The translations under genes and the position numbers were made by a program. Source: Cyclobacteriaceae bacterium (GTDB taxonomy: Bacteria > Bacteroidota > Bacteroidia > Cytophagales > Cyclobacteriaceae). From it: DNA of 64,000 nucleotides. Below are positions 1-9,013 of the stretch, piece after piece (position 1 is the stretch's first letter; each line of letters opens with the position of its first letter). The DNA lies in the NCBI GenBank assembly GCA_028278225.1, contig JANQEU010000075.1:1-64000 (forward strand). Direction: 5' to 3'. The notes beneath the pieces were generated by a model, which was given only the letters and a program-made list of their open reading frames with translations, did no database searches and was not told the origin of the DNA.

Positions 1-168
1 GTATTCCTTCAGCCAATAATTCAGTCGGGAGTTACCCAACCCATGTTTGTGCTCCATGGCCCTTAAGGTCAAATTTCCAGACAGGAATTCCTCACAAACG
101 CTTCGCTTGAACTCTTCGGTGTACCGATTCTGCCATTTGCTCTTGTAGGTCTTTACATATCTCTTCAT
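1..168 (-). CDS. transposase, OrfA/helix-turn-helix part (partial)
   Basis: An open frame of 56 codons starts with ATG at 168 and runs off the left edge without a stop. The visible protein has the basic N-terminus and the pattern YTEEFKRSVCEEFLSGN, then a helix-turn-helix segment (LTLRAMEHKHGLGNSRLNYWLKE), as in the small first protein (OrfA) of IS3/IS911-type elements. In those elements OrfA binds the terminal repeats and OrfB supplies the DDE catalytic domain, which would lie outside the window. It cannot be told whether the element is intact. Confidence 0.72.
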   Translation of the reverse strand, partial: MKRYVKTYKSKWQNRYTEEFKRSVCEEFLSGNLTLRAMEHKHGLGNSRLNYWLKEY

Positions 169-202
169 TTGTTCTAAGATTGTGTAAACCTATTTCAGGA
201 CA
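1..202 (-). mobile_element. IS3-family-like insertion sequence, one end only
   Basis: The transposase start region (1-168) is followed outward by a sequence that, read on the minus strand from 202, begins TGTCCTGAAATAGG and continues into GTTTACACA. IS3-type elements commonly have termini starting TGTCCTGA, so 202 is proposed as the element's outer end. The rest of the element lies beyond the left edge, so the second inverted repeat and the target duplication cannot be seen. The assignment is inference from the terminus and the encoded protein. Confidence 0.6.
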
Positions 203-212
203 AGACAGCAAT

Positions 213-241
213 CCTGCCGCAAGTTTCAAACTTGCGGCAGG
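213..241. repeat. perfect 14-bp inverted repeat (hairpin)
   Basis: Arms CCTGCCGCAAGTTT and AAACTTGCGGCAGG are separated by one base. The hairpin lies between the proposed IS end (202) and the stop codon of the aminotransferase gene (252). It could end transcription of that gene, but no T-run follows on the minus strand. Near-perfect GC-rich palindromes of this kind also occur as dispersed REP-like elements in Bacteroidota. Confidence 0.7.
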
Positions 242-251
242 TTGTGATTTT

Positions 252-1151
252 CTAAAGCTTCATACAATATTTTGGGATAAGAGATCGAAAAGCTCCCTGT
301 AGTTTTTCCATGGTGCTACCTCCTGATCTGTTCTCAATCTTTCTACCATCAATTTCCTTGACCGGCGTCAGTTCTCCCATCGTTCCGGATGCAAACACTT
401 CATCCGCATTGTAAAATTCCGCAACTGAGAGATTGCGTTCGTACACTTCTATACCTTCCTTTTTTGCAGCGTTCATAAGGATACCTCTCGTAATACCATG
501 AAGACATGCATCGGGAAATGGTGTGAACAACTTTCCATTTTTGACCAGGAATAGATTGGTATCATTCAATTCGGCCACAAATCCATTGTGATCCAGCATT
601 ATAGCGGCATCCGCTCCAGCGTGATTTGCCTGGATCTTGGCTAAAATGTTATTCAGCAGGTTGTTATGATGTATTTTGGAATCGAGGAACTGGGGATTGT
701 TCCTTCTCTGCGAAGAAGTAATTACTGAAATTCCTCCGCTATTATCATATACCGGTTTTTTCCATTCTGCCAGGACGATCAGACAAGGTTCTCCTTCGTT
801 CAGGCGCGGGTCCATGCCGGAAGTGATTTTTTCGCCCCTTGTGAGCGTTAACCGGATATGGGTATCATGATCCATTTCATTGGCTTCCAGTGTGGCTTTA
901 ATGGCCGATTTGATAAAATCCCGGCCAGGTACGTTGGAAAATAGCAGCGCATGCGCTGATTCAAAAAGCCTGTCCAGGTGTTTGTCGAGGCAAAAAATCC
1001 CATCCATGTAAACCCTGAGTCCTTCCCAGACGGCGTCACCACCCTGGACCACGCTGTCAAAAACCGATATTTTTGCATCATTCCGTGAATAAAGCTGATC
1101 TCCGATCCATATTTTGATGTCAGCGTTTTTTGGGTTATAATTTTGTAGCAT
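252..1151 (-). CDS. class IV PLP-dependent aminotransferase, probably branched-chain
   Basis: The protein (299 aa) belongs to fold-type IV PLP enzymes, most like branched-chain amino-acid aminotransferases, which exchange amino groups between Leu/Ile/Val and 2-oxoglutarate. Visible features are the early GGDAVWEGLRVY segment (37-48), the PLP lysine in DSKIHHNN (K159), the cofactor glutamate in VAELNDTN (E194), GITRG (219-223) and SGTMGELTPV near the C-terminus. The frame is open to 1226, but the upstream residues are hydrophobic and not conserved, so ATG at 1151 is preferred. A D-amino-acid or aminodeoxychorismate-lyase-like activity cannot be excluded. The gene is divergent from the GH130 gene, with only 19 bp between the start codons. 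Confidence 0.8.
   Translation of the reverse strand: MLQNYNPKNADIKIWIGDQLYSRNDAKISVFDSVVQGGDAVWEGLRVYMDGIFCLDKHLDRLFESAHALLFSNVPGRDFIKSAIKATLEANEMDHDTHIRLTLTRGEKITSGMDPRLNEGEPCLIVLAEWKKPVYDNSGGISVITSSQRRNNPQFLDSKIHHNNLLNNILAKIQANHAGADAAIMLDHNGFVAELNDTNLFLVKNGKLFTPFPDACLHGITRGILMNAAKKEGIEVYERNLSVAEFYNADEVFASGTMGELTPVKEIDGRKIENRSGGSTMEKLQGAFRSLIPKYCMKL
1113..1145 (+). promoter_or_regulatory. Bacteroidota-type promoter of the GH130/regulator operon
   Basis: TTTG (1113-1116), 21 bp, then TAATTTTG (1138-1145) matches the Bacteroidota consensus TTTG-N19..21-TAnnTTTG. It lies inside the first codons of the divergent aminotransferase gene. Transcription would start near 1149, leaving about 22 nt of leader before ATG 1171, which argues against the alternative ATG at 1150. 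Confidence 0.6.
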
Positions 1152-1170
1152 GGCAATAAAAAACAAGGCA

Positions 1171-2271
1171 ATGAGAAAAATACTCGTTTGCGCCACAATT
1201 TCATCAATCATTTTCAGTTGTACCAACCCCCCGGAGCAAATTCAGAGCTGGCAATTAGGTGGTTTTGTAAAGGTTGACTCTCTCAATCCGATCTTAACGC
1301 CTGATACAAGCACTTTATTCCCTGACCCGATCCGGAATGAAGAAGTGAAATGGGAAGGGAAGGACGTATTTAATCCAAGCACAGTGGTGCGGAATGATAC
1401 TTTGATTATGCTGTACCGGGCGGAGGATTTTGTTGGCAGCTTTAACGGCACATCCAGGATTGGTATTGCTTTCAGCGTCGATGGCCTGAATTTCAGTCGA
1501 TCTGACTTCCCGGTTTTCTATCCGGACAATGATCATGTCAAAGTGTATGAATGGGAGGGAGGTGTAGAAGATCCCAGGTTAGTGGAAGATGAAAAAGGCA
1601 GATATTATATGACCTATACGGCATATGATGGAGATAAGGCCAGACTACTGATTGCAACAAGTGATGATCTGTTAAACTGGACCAAACACGGATCGGTTTT
1701 TTCAGAAGAAGCAGATATCAATACCTGGACGAAATCAGGTGCCATAGTGAGCAAAATGGATGGAAGTCGAATGGTGGCTGCAAGAATAAATGGGAAGTAT
1801 TGGATGTATTTTGGGGATTCGGATGTTTTTCTTGCCACTTCGAATGATCTGATAACCTGGAACCCGCTGGAAGATAATGAGGGAGAGTGGTTGCCTGTTT
1901 TGAAGACCCGTAATGGGAAGTTCGATAGCGAACTGGTAGAGCCGGGACCTCCTGCTATCATTACGGACAAAGGAATTTTACTTATTTATAATGGGAAGAA
2001 TAAACCGGATGCAGGTGATCCCGGACTACCGGATGGTACGTATGCCGCCGGCCAGGCTCTGTATTCCCTTGAAGATCCCAAAACCTTACTCACCCGGTCA
2101 GACGGCTTTTTTTTCTTTCCCACTAAAGATTATGAAATTACAGGTCAGGTGAACAATGTGTGTTTCGTTGAGGGGTTGAGTTATTACAAGGGTAAGTGGT
2201 TCCTGTATTATGGAACTGCGGATTCGAAGATCGCCGTAGCCGTGAGTAATGAAAGCATCGATTTCTTATAA
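1171..2271 (+). CDS. GH130-family glycosidase/phosphorylase, lipoprotein
   Basis: The mature protein would be lipid-anchored: the start MRKILVCATISSIIFSCTN carries a lipobox with the cysteine at residue 17. The body is a five-bladed propeller of GH130 type: FNPSTVV, YRAED, the signature GGVEDPRLV (residues 130-138; D134 is the usual proton donor), repeated S-x-D-L-x-x-W blades, and C-terminal VEGLSYYKGKWFLYYGTADS. GH130 enzymes are mainly beta-mannoside phosphorylases or beta-1,2-mannosidases; an exported lipoprotein is more likely a hydrolase. The stop codon is 3 nt before the next start, so it is co-translated with the regulator gene. ATG 1171 was chosen over 1150 because of the promoter position and signal peptide. 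Confidence 0.85.
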   Translation: MRKILVCATISSIIFSCTNPPEQIQSWQLGGFVKVDSLNPILTPDTSTLFPDPIRNEEVKWEGKDVFNPSTVVRNDTLIMLYRAEDFVGSFNGTSRIGIAFSVDGLNFSRSDFPVFYPDNDHVKVYEWEGGVEDPRLVEDEKGRYYMTYTAYDGDKARLLIATSDDLLNWTKHGSVFSEEADINTWTKSGAIVSKMDGSRMVAARINGKYWMYFGDSDVFLATSNDLITWNPLEDNEGEWLPVLKTRNGKFDSELVEPGPPAIITDKGILLIYNGKNKPDAGDPGLPDGTYAAGQALYSLEDPKTLLTRSDGFFFFPTKDYEITGQVNNVCFVEGLSYYKGKWFLYYGTADSKIAVAVSNESIDFL

Positions 2272-2274
2272 AAA

Positions 2275-4113
2275 GTGACTGCCTTAATCCATGTGATTGT
2301 CCTTTTTGCATGTCTCTTCAGGCTTACTCCTGAGGAGAAAAACAGGATCATAACCATCCAGCAGACCAAATTCTTCGAAGATGAGGATCGATCCGTCACT
2401 TTTCAGGAGTTAATGCGGGATCCTGATGCTTATTTTACTTTCAACCCGGAATTCGTGCCTGCCAACTATAATCCCTTATCCGCTTATTGGGTGCAGCTCG
2501 ATTTTTGTGTGGAAGATGATCAGAGAAATTACATGCTGGAGTTCTATGATCAGACCATTGATACCATCCAGGTCTATCTGAAGCATGAATCCGATAAGGA
2601 TTTCAGGTTCTATCAGTTTGGAGACCAATTCAATTTTAGTGAACGGGAGTTAAAACATAAGAATTTCGAGATCACGCTCAAGGAAACGGGGCGATACCTG
2701 GTTTATTACCGGGTCGCAAACCGTCAATATGCCGATATGAGGGTGGTGATCCAGTCCATTGAGCAATTCATGAGTTACGCCCTTTCAGAATACTACATGT
2801 ACGGGATCTTTTATGGTATGATACTTATTATTTCCCTTTACAACCTGCTGATCTATGCCGCCATCAGAGAGATCAAGTACGTTTACTACACATTTTACAT
2901 TCTGTCCGTTGGCCTCTTTGCAATGTGCGTTGACGGTATGGCATACCAACTCCTATGGCCCAATATGCCAAACTGGAACCAGATCGCACATGGAGTAGCT
3001 ATGTTTTCTCTCATATTCTGGTCCATTATATTTTCTAAAAAGTTCCTGAATCTAAGGAACAGGGCACCAAGAATAGACAAGATACTGACATGGGTACTGA
3101 TACTCAGAACCCTGGTTTTCATTTATGCCATCCTGGTTGACAATCGGGTTTTTGCCTGGCGGAATATTGAGCTGATACCTCTTTCCCTGATCTTTATCGG
3201 AAGCATACAGGTACTAAGACGGGGATACAAGCCCGCAAGGTTTTTTGTGGTGGCATATGGATTTTTGTTTTTGGGTTTTGCCATTAAGGCTTTATTGATG
3301 TTCTCATTGTTGCCATTGAGACTAACAGACTTTTCTCAAACTACGCAGATCATCAGTTATTACAGTCTGCACATATGTTTCTTATTTGAGATGCTCTTTC
3401 TGTCGGTGGCCTTGAGTGATCGTGTCAGGATACTGAAAGAGAATAAAAATCGTGCTTTCAGACGAATTGTCGCACAACATGACGAAAACCTGCGATTCAA
3501 AGACAAAATCAACGCAAAACTGGAACAAAGGATAGCAGAACGGACACTGGAGCTTGCTCAAAAGAACAAATTATTAGAGCTGACAAATGAGCAACTCACT
3601 ATTCAAAAAAGGGAGATTTCAGAGATTAATTCCATTCTGGATCTGGACAATTACAAACTGAAGAATAATCTCATTCATGCCCAAACGGATCGATTGTTAC
3701 AGAAATCTATCTCCTATGCGGATTTCATCCAGATCTTTCCGGATCAGGACAGTGCGTTGCACTTTTTGGCAAAACACAAATGGAAAGAGTCCTATACATG
3801 CAGAAGATGTCAGAATGATAAATATCTGAACAGCACAACTCCTTATGCCAGGAGATGTACAAAATGTGGTTATAATGAAACACCTACCACCGAGACAATA
3901 TTCCATGCAATCAAATTTCCATTGTCAAAGGCAATGTATATTCTTTATCTGCACATCCATGAGAATTTCAAGTCGCTCAATGAATTATCTATTGAGATGG
4001 AACTAAGAAAAAATACTATTTGGTCCTTTAAAAAGAAGATAACAGAATACCTTTCGGATCACCCTGCAAGCGAATTGGATATATTTATTGATCTGCAGGA
4101 AATATCACTTTAA
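2275..4113 (+). CDS. 7TM-DISM receptor fused to IS1595-type zinc ribbon/HTH, probable regulator
   Basis: This 612-aa protein starts at GTG, 3 nt after the GH130 stop. Domains: hydrophobic signal segment (1-16); 7TMR-DISMED2-like extracellular sensor (about 20-150); seven transmembrane helices of the 7TM-DISM type (about 170-385); coiled coil rich in E/K/L/Q (about 390-470); and a C-terminal zinc ribbon, CRRC (C509, C512) and CTKC (C528, C531). TETIFHAIKFPL and a helical segment ending in ELRKNTIWSFKKKI follow. That order matches the zinc-ribbon/HTH N-terminus of IS1595-type transposases, but no DDE-type catalytic domain follows. Inference: a membrane sensor with a transposase-derived DNA-binding output, placed between a glycosidase and susC, so it may sense glycan and control the locus. 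Confidence 0.82.
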   Translation: MTALIHVIVLFACLFRLTPEEKNRIITIQQTKFFEDEDRSVTFQELMRDPDAYFTFNPEFVPANYNPLSAYWVQLDFCVEDDQRNYMLEFYDQTIDTIQVYLKHESDKDFRFYQFGDQFNFSERELKHKNFEITLKETGRYLVYYRVANRQYADMRVVIQSIEQFMSYALSEYYMYGIFYGMILIISLYNLLIYAAIREIKYVYYTFYILSVGLFAMCVDGMAYQLLWPNMPNWNQIAHGVAMFSLIFWSIIFSKKFLNLRNRAPRIDKILTWVLILRTLVFIYAILVDNRVFAWRNIELIPLSLIFIGSIQVLRRGYKPARFFVVAYGFLFLGFAIKALLMFSLLPLRLTDFSQTTQIISYYSLHICFLFEMLFLSVALSDRVRILKENKNRAFRRIVAQHDENLRFKDKINAKLEQRIAERTLELAQKNKLLELTNEQLTIQKREISEINSILDLDNYKLKNNLIHAQTDRLLQKSISYADFIQIFPDQDSALHFLAKHKWKESYTCRRCQNDKYLNSTTPYARRCTKCGYNETPTTETIFHAIKFPLSKAMYILYLHIHENFKSLNELSIEMELRKNTIWSFKKKITEYLSDHPASELDIFIDLQEISL

Positions 4114-4277
4114 CGTCAAAAATGTACTTTTCCAAGATTCAGTCGTTTGGTACGGATTGTTTTTATTGTGGTACAACCTTTCCAAAGATCCTTGTATTAC
4201 TTCCATAAATGAACATAATTCAGTGTTTTTATAGCGCAATACCCCTGATATAAGTCATCTTCTGTTTTGGGACTTTT

Positions 4278-4310
4278 TTTGGATTCTTAACAATTATTCA
4301 TTCAAATTTG
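4278..4310 (+). promoter_or_regulatory. candidate promoter of susC
   Basis: TTTG (4278-4281), 21 bp, then CAAATTTG (4303-4310), one mismatch from TAnnTTTG. It is the best match in the 252-bp gap 4114-4365 between the regulator and susC. The predicted leader is about 50 nt to ATG 4366. No terminator or clear operator was seen elsewhere in the gap. Confidence 0.4.
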
Positions 4311-4365
4311 TATTAGAGGTTCTCCTGTGAAGAGGGGGTACGTCAAATACTCAAAACCAATTCTT

Positions 4366-7300
4366 ATGAAAGAAGTCAATTTCAAAAGGGGATTGTCCAG
4401 ATTATTCCTTTCTCTAATCTTACTTACCACTTTAGTATTCCATTCAGTTGGTCAAACCAGAATATCCGGTAAGGTTGTTTCCGCAGATGACGGTGCAGGA
4501 CTGCCAGGTGCCACCGTACAAATTAAGGGTGAGTCTACAGGTACCATAACAGATATTGAGGGAAACTTTTCCCTTGAGGCAAGTCCTGAGGACATACTGG
4601 TTATATCCTTTGTGGGGTTCACAACTCAGGAGATAACCGTAGGTACCCAAACATTTATCAATGTCAACCTTGGTTTTGATGTCGTAAGTATGGAAGAAGT
4701 GGTTGTCGTTGGATACGGTACTCAACGTGAAAAAGATCTTACATCAGCAATCACTACGATCAAGACTGATGCAATATTAAAAACTCCGACAAGTCAGGCG
4801 ATGCAGGCATTACAGGGTCGTGTCCCCGGTGTTCAGATCGTGAGTAGTGGCGCACCGGGCTCCGGACCTACGGTGAGGGTTCGGGGTGTCGGGACTCTGG
4901 AAGGCGAATCCAGACCACTATACGTTGTTGACGGGATGTTTCTTGATAATATCGATTTCCTGAATCCTGCTGATATCGAGTCGATATCGGTTTTAAAGGA
5001 CGCTTCAGCCGCCGCGATATATGGAGTTAAGGCTGCGAATGGTGTAATCCTGATAGAAACGAAGAAAGGCTCCTATGGCCAGGAAGGTACATTGACCTAT
5101 GATGGTTATTGGGGTGTCCAAAGACCACAAAATGTTTTGGAGATGGCGAATGCGGAGCAGTTTATCAATTATGCACTTGCAACGGGATCTACAGCGGAGG
5201 CGGCGTTCATTGATAATGCTTTTCAGCGTTATGGCAGAAGCCGCGACAATCCGGATTTGCCGGCTGTGGATACGGACTGGTATGATGAAGTAATGGAACC
5301 CTGGGCGGCAATTCAAAGCCACACCATAACAGCAAGTGGAGGTACCGGGGACGCCCGATACTCGATTAGCGCGGGTTACTTAAATCAGGATGGGATCATT
5401 AAGGAGGTTAAAAATTCCTATGAGCGGTACAATTTCAGGGCTAAAATGGATGTGAATGTCAGGGATTGGGTTAATATAGGTGGTAACCTTAATGTGACCA
5501 GATCCGAGCAACATGTCGCCTCGCAATCGATTTGGTTCAATACCTATTTTGCAGTACCGATTATTCCGGTTTATGACGAAACCAATGTTGATGCTTTTCC
5601 TGTAAAACTGGCCAATGCCCAGAATATAGGTTATCGCGGCAGACAAAATCCATACTTCAACATGTTGTATTCGGATGACCGGAATCTGGTAGGGAGGATG
5701 CTCGGTAATTTCTTCGTAGATGTTGATCTTATCCCCGACAAGATCTCATTTAAAACAACTTACAACTACACCTATAACTCTTTAAATGCCAGAAATATTG
5801 ACTTCAGGTTCAATGATGGTGTGAGGATCCATTCACCCGGTTTATACAAAGCCAATGAGACAACATTCGACCAGATATGGGATAATGTATTGACTTATAA
5901 TCAAAGCTTCGGCGATCATAGCGTAACAGCAATGGCAGGGTATTCGGTAAGAACGGAGAGTTTTAGCAAAGTTAGGTTGGATACAGACACATTGATTGTA
6001 GATCCATCCTTTGATAACGAGGAGCTTTGGTACATTAATGATCCCGGTAAAGAGATCAACACTCTGAACTCAGGCGATGACGGAAGGTCCTTCAATGGAG
6101 CATCGTATTTCGGGAGACTGGCATATAATTACAATGACAGATACCTGGTCTATGGGACCCTGCGGAGGGATGGTACAAACAAATTCCAGAAAAAGTGGGG
6201 TTTGTTTCCCACAGTGGGTATTGGATGGGTCGTCACTGAAGAAAGCTTCTTTAACTACGAATTTGTAGATTTCCTCAAGTTAAGGGCCAGTTGGGGAAAA
6301 CTGGGGAATGCCAATGTATCAGCGGCAATTGGTCAGCCGACTTATGACTCCCAGAACCTGGCGATCGATGACCAGCTGGAAAACGGATTGACTGTAACAA
6401 AGCAATTCAGTTATCTGGACAGATGGGAAACAACTGTTGAGACCAATATCGGAATCACTTCGACGCTACTGGACGGCAGATTGTCACTGGAAGCTGATTA
6501 TTACATCCGGGATACTGAGGACGCGGCCCTCACCGTGATTCTTCCTTTAGTAAGGGCAACTGTTAGGAGAAATGTTGGGAGTTTCAGAAATCAGGGTATA
6601 GAACTTTCTGCCAATTGGTCCGATGAGTTTTCGGATGATTTACAATATTTTGTCGGAATAAATTTCGCCACGCTCAAAAATGAAGTACTCGAGCTTGGTG
6701 GACAACAATATTTGGATGCCGGAATGGCTGAATTCAGGCAAAGATCAATAATCGGTTCGCCGCTTGAAGCGTTCTTTGGGTACGAAGTTGAAGGAATATA
6801 TCAGAACACCAGTGAAATCACAAACAGTGGTTTGACTGACGAATTCATCAATGATTTCTCACTGGAACCCGGAGATTTCAAATACAAAGATCAAAATAAT
6901 GATGGCGTGATTGATGATTTGGACAGGGTGGTCCTGGGATCATATTTGCCGGAGTTAACCTACGGATTTAACCTTGGCGCCAGTTACAAGCAATTTGAGC
7001 TTACGGCGGATTTCCAGGGGCAGGCCGGACATAAAATACTCAACAGGAAGAGAGGTGAGATCATCTTTACCACAGATCCGAATCTGGATGCGGAATTAGT
7101 AAAAAATCTTTGGGACGGAGAAGGTTCCTCCAACAAATACCCATCTGCGGCGGGATTACGAAAAGGATATAATCAGGCCATGAGCGACTATTTTGTTGAA
7201 AGTGGTACCTATTTCAGAATTCAAAATGTAAGGTTTACATACCTCCTTGGTGAGAGTTCCTTCTTTGGTAGTCAGATGCCGGACGTTCGGGTTACCCTGA

Positions 7301-7425
7301 CTGCAGAACGACCCGTCACACTATTCAAATATAATGGGTTCAACCCTGAAGTTGCCAATGGAATTGACCGTCAAACATACCCAATTCCGGCCGTGTACAC
7401 CATAGGTATAAATATTAAGCTTTGA
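4366..7425 (+). CDS. SusC/RagA-family TonB-linked outer-membrane transporter
   Basis: The 1019-aa protein imports oligosaccharides across the outer membrane with its SusD partner, powered by TonB-ExbBD. It has a signal peptide ending near HSVGQ, a CarboxypepD_reg-like domain (ISGKVVSADDGAGLPGATV, then GTITDIEGNFSL), a TonB-box-like stretch (MEEVVVVGYGTQ), a plug domain with SusC signatures (LQGRVPGVQIV, LYVVDGMFLDNI, SISVLKDASAAAIYG) and a long beta-barrel ending in aliphatic-rich GINIKL. The frame opens at GTG 4327, but ATG 4366 gives a normal signal peptide. susD follows after 10 nt. Sequence alone does not show the sugar; the downstream GH144 genes point to beta-1,2-glucan fragments. Confidence 0.93.
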   Translation: MKEVNFKRGLSRLFLSLILLTTLVFHSVGQTRISGKVVSADDGAGLPGATVQIKGESTGTITDIEGNFSLEASPEDILVISFVGFTTQEITVGTQTFINVNLGFDVVSMEEVVVVGYGTQREKDLTSAITTIKTDAILKTPTSQAMQALQGRVPGVQIVSSGAPGSGPTVRVRGVGTLEGESRPLYVVDGMFLDNIDFLNPADIESISVLKDASAAAIYGVKAANGVILIETKKGSYGQEGTLTYDGYWGVQRPQNVLEMANAEQFINYALATGSTAEAAFIDNAFQRYGRSRDNPDLPAVDTDWYDEVMEPWAAIQSHTITASGGTGDARYSISAGYLNQDGIIKEVKNSYERYNFRAKMDVNVRDWVNIGGNLNVTRSEQHVASQSIWFNTYFAVPIIPVYDETNVDAFPVKLANAQNIGYRGRQNPYFNMLYSDDRNLVGRMLGNFFVDVDLIPDKISFKTTYNYTYNSLNARNIDFRFNDGVRIHSPGLYKANETTFDQIWDNVLTYNQSFGDHSVTAMAGYSVRTESFSKVRLDTDTLIVDPSFDNEELWYINDPGKEINTLNSGDDGRSFNGASYFGRLAYNYNDRYLVYGTLRRDGTNKFQKKWGLFPTVGIGWVVTEESFFNYEFVDFLKLRASWGKLGNANVSAAIGQPTYDSQNLAIDDQLENGLTVTKQFSYLDRWETTVETNIGITSTLLDGRLSLEADYYIRDTEDAALTVILPLVRATVRRNVGSFRNQGIELSANWSDEFSDDLQYFVGINFATLKNEVLELGGQQYLDAGMAEFRQRSIIGSPLEAFFGYEVEGIYQNTSEITNSGLTDEFINDFSLEPGDFKYKDQNNDGVIDDLDRVVLGSYLPELTYGFNLGASYKQFELTADFQGQAGHKILNRKRGEIIFTTDPNLDAELVKNLWDGEGSSNKYPSAAGLRKGYNQAMSDYFVESGTYFRIQNVRFTYLLGESSFFGSQMPDVRVTLTAERPVTLFKYNGFNPEVANGIDRQTYPIPAVYTIGINIKL

Positions 7426-7435
7426 AAAACTTGAA

Positions 7436-8977
7436 ATGTCAACAATTATGAAATCCTATAAATTCATATTGAGATCAACATTGATGATGGCATTTATTTC
7501 CATTATTCCATCATGTGATTCCATACTTGATGATCCGCAGGAGAAAGAGATTGTGATATCAGGTATAGATTATAATAATACAGCTCTGAGAAGAGAATTA
7601 ATAGAAGGAGCATATTATACTTTATATAATATTCAATGGGAGACTTTCCCGCTAATATCTGTGAGGGGAGATGATGTGTGGGCAGAAGGAGATCAGGTGC
7701 CGTTGTTTGAAACAGAAGCTTATAGATACGACCGGTCATTCTGGATTTATAATTCCGTTTGGCTGAATTTGTATTCCGACATTATCAATTGGTGGGCAGC
7801 AATTGAAGAGATTGAGAAGTTCAATGAACTTTCTTCTGATCCTGAAGTAGGTTTTCAGTACATCGCAGAAATCAAGGTGATGCAGGGATATGAGTTGTTT
7901 CAACTGGCCCGGTTATGGGGTGGATTATTAATTCCTACAAGTTCTCAGACAAATGCGCTATATGAAGCCAGGGTTACTCCATTTGATGAGGTCATGCAAT
8001 ATATTTCTGACCTGATGGATGAGGCAATGCCCGAATTACCAACCGGGGCACCTAATCAAAGGAGCGATATTTCCGGTGGTATAACTGTATATACAGCTTT
8101 GGCCATTAAGGCCATGGCAAACCTGGAGCTTAAAAACTGGCAAGCTGTAGTAGATGCGACAGGAGGAATCATCGGTTCCGGTCTATTCTCGCTATATCCT
8201 GATTATTACAGTTTATTTAAAACTCCCGGCAAATTAGCAAGCGAAAACATTCTTGAGCTTCAGTATTCTGACTTTGGGCAGGGAACCGGAGAGGGAATTC
8301 GATACCTGCATGCATTCTTTGGTCCTAATAACTGGACCCCGGCTGTTGCCGGATCGGCCGGCGGATGGGGTTTCTGGGAACCTTCCATGAAATACATCAA
8401 ATTTATGCTGGATCGTGGTGAAACGGAACGACTGGAGACCAGTGTACTGTTCACTCAGGAAGGCATAGATAGCCTGACGGCCCAGCCCGGATATGAAACG
8501 CTACCGGCTTTTATCAGCAACACCACAAGGGACGGTGATATCTGGGGTACAACCGATGGATCAGCAAATCCAAGGGCGATATTCCAAAGCGGCAAACATT
8601 ACCTTCCATCCAATCAACTCGTGCCGGGCAGAACAGACTATGGATCCAATAAAAATTTTATCTGTATTCGATATGCTGAGATATTGTTGATGCATGCTGA
8701 AGCGCTAACTCAAGGTGCTGCCAGTAGTGCAATGTCAGCTGACGAGGCAGTAAACCTGGTACGAAGCCGGGCCGGACTTGCTGACCTTTCCGGAGTAACC
8801 ATTGATGATGTACTGGATGAGAAATTTGCGGAGTTCGGAATGGAATGGGGCATCAGATTCTACGACCTTGTACGTCACGATAGAACAAACGACCTGGATG
8901 GGTATAGTAGTGACAAGAGGTTTCTCCCATACCCGCTTGCACAGTTTGATCTTTTACCACAACTGGACACGGATTAA
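7436..8977 (+). CDS. SusD/RagB-family surface glycan-binding lipoprotein
   Basis: Partner of the preceding SusC: a surface lipoprotein that closes over the transporter and binds the incoming glycan. A signal peptide ends in a lipobox-like IIPSCDS (C27 from ATG 7436; an alternative ATG lies at 7448). RagB/SusD features are the N-terminal WWAAIEEIEKFN and GYELFQLARLWGGL helices, a TPR-like scaffold, RYAEILLMHAEAL, an AVNLVRSRAGL segment and the C-terminal EFGMEWGIRFYDLVRHDR. Length 513 aa is typical. Start choice between 7436 and 7448 cannot be decided from the sequence. Confidence 0.92.
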   Translation: MSTIMKSYKFILRSTLMMAFISIIPSCDSILDDPQEKEIVISGIDYNNTALRRELIEGAYYTLYNIQWETFPLISVRGDDVWAEGDQVPLFETEAYRYDRSFWIYNSVWLNLYSDIINWWAAIEEIEKFNELSSDPEVGFQYIAEIKVMQGYELFQLARLWGGLLIPTSSQTNALYEARVTPFDEVMQYISDLMDEAMPELPTGAPNQRSDISGGITVYTALAIKAMANLELKNWQAVVDATGGIIGSGLFSLYPDYYSLFKTPGKLASENILELQYSDFGQGTGEGIRYLHAFFGPNNWTPAVAGSAGGWGFWEPSMKYIKFMLDRGETERLETSVLFTQEGIDSLTAQPGYETLPAFISNTTRDGDIWGTTDGSANPRAIFQSGKHYLPSNQLVPGRTDYGSNKNFICIRYAEILLMHAEALTQGAASSAMSADEAVNLVRSRAGLADLSGVTIDDVLDEKFAEFGMEWGIRFYDLVRHDRTNDLDGYSSDKRFLPYPLAQFDLLPQLDTD

Positions 8978-9013
8978 AACTTAAATAACGTAATCAAATA
9001 AAAATCAAATCAT

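Noticed and set aside
4327..4365. GTG start giving 13 more residues for SusC
   Set aside because: The added residues are charged and break a normal signal peptide that begins at ATG 4366.
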